The notes beneath the pieces are model-generated. The model had not been told where the DNA came from. It was given only the letters and a program-made list of their open reading frames with translations, and did no database searches. A DNA stretch of 64,000 nt, from positions 379,501-443,500 of the forward strand of contig NZ_NRQT01000002.1 of the NCBI RefSeq assembly GCF_004119455.1. Reading direction: 5' to 3'. How positions within the stretch are numbered: position 1 is the stretch's first letter; each line of letters starts with the position of its first letter. This document shows positions 63,675 to 64,000 of the stretch, piece after piece. The position numbers and the translations under genes were made by a program. This DNA is from Chryseobacterium sp. CH25. Lineage in GTDB: Bacteria; Bacteroidota; Bacteroidia; Flavobacteriales; Weeksellaceae.

Positions 63675-64000
63675 CTACTTCCAACCGCCGCCTAGCGCTC
63701 TGTATAGATCTACAATGCTGCTTAATCTCTGTCTTTTAATGGAAGCAAGATTCAACTCGGCCTGAAGCGAATTTCCCTGTGCGGTAATCACTTCAAGATA
63801 ATTGGCTGAACCTCCTCTGTAAAGAAGTTGTGCACTTTTAATTCCATCCTTCAATGTAGTAGTTTGCTCAGTGGCTTTCTGTTCCTGAACTTTCAGATTC
63901 TCATTAGAAACCAACGCATCGGAAACTTCACCAACAGCATTTAATACAGATTGACGGAATGCCAATACATTTTTCTCTCTTTGAATTTTTGCCACTTCAA
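63675..64000 (-). CDS. Efflux outer-membrane protein (TolC/NodT-like), 3' part
   Basis: Only the last 106 or so residues are visible; the gene continues past base 64000. The sequence (FRQSVLNAVGEVSDALVSNENLKVQEQKA through SAQLLYRGGSANYLEVITAQGNSLQAELNLASIKRQRLSSIVDLYRALGGGWK) is the C-terminal helix-strand region of RND-type outer-membrane channels. The final YRALGGGWK is conserved. An RND pump is probably encoded beyond the window edge. Confidence 0.85.
   Translation of the reverse strand, partial: EVAKIQREKNVLAFRQSVLNAVGEVSDALVSNENLKVQEQKATEQTTTLKDGIKSAQLLYRGGSANYLEVITAQGNSLQAELNLASIKRQRLSSIVDLYRALGGGWK

Noticed and set aside
1..64000. Insertion sequences, prophage or integrated element
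   Set aside because: No transposase, integrase, phage structural gene or target-site duplication is visible.

Overview
The window looks like chromosome from a Chryseobacterium-like member of the Flavobacteriia (Bacteroidota). The signs are AT-rich DNA, Bacteroidota -7 promoter elements (TAnnTTTG), no Shine-Dalgarno pattern, type IX secretion (T9SS) cargo with C-terminal sorting domains, several outer-membrane beta-barrels, class II HMG-CoA reductase, a bifunctional ThrA and small Cys-rich GG-leader ('bacteriocin-like') peptides. No insertion sequence, prophage or CRISPR array is visible.

Layout. 1-868: gene-free repeat region with six perfect TTATCCACA DnaA boxes in three paired units, a candidate replication origin or DnaA-binding cluster. 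869-3364 (-): two-gene radical-SAM DNA repair/modification set with an extra small gene between. 3521-7769 (+): tightly coupled operon of HMG-CoA reductase, a 55-aa membrane protein, a secreted protein, DUF423 and a ClC channel. 7853-12227 (-): tripartite exporter (TolC, HlyD, ABC). 12806-16559: sucC, a Cys-rich membrane protein, MscS channel, 1-Cys peroxiredoxin. 16654-21625: beta-barrel, PepSY protein, TonB siderophore receptor, Gfo/Idh oxidoreductase. 21750-32793: ABC-F ATPase, nucleotidase, a hydrolase fusion, GH25 lysozyme, NDH-2, trmD, nuclease-like protein, Lrp regulator, deoC, dus. 33014-41948: large outer-membrane proteins and three T9SS cargo proteins. 42002-47815: UMP synthase, YkvA, two thioredoxin-like proteins, aroC, polytopic membrane protein. 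47871-50847: glycine-zipper lipoprotein, two secreted proteins, tRNA-Cys, and a 740-bp gene-poor region with three terminators. 50907-58145 (-): RDD, DUF4403, folB, then thrC-thrB-thrA behind a leader peptide ending in a run of threonines. 58245-59666: six small Cys-rich peptide genes. 59810-64000: nadA, gmk, yicC, miaA and the 3' end of an efflux outer-membrane gene.

Two results stand out. First, the thr operon has a canonical promoter, a 33-codon leader peptide with six Thr among its last nine residues, and downstream hairpins; this is a ribosome-mediated attenuator encoded where an antisense ORF might be miscalled. Second, the peptide cluster has four paralogues with one six-Cys core, plus two with different cores, and no recognisable C39-peptidase exporter nearby.

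A caution on quality: five genes (ABC exporter subunit, ABC-F ATPase, UMP synthase, polytopic membrane protein, thrA) are each broken by one missing base in an A/T run. Because several are housekeeping genes and every lesion is the same kind, under-called homopolymers in the assembly are more likely than real pseudogenes. All calls come from reading the sequence; no database search was run.
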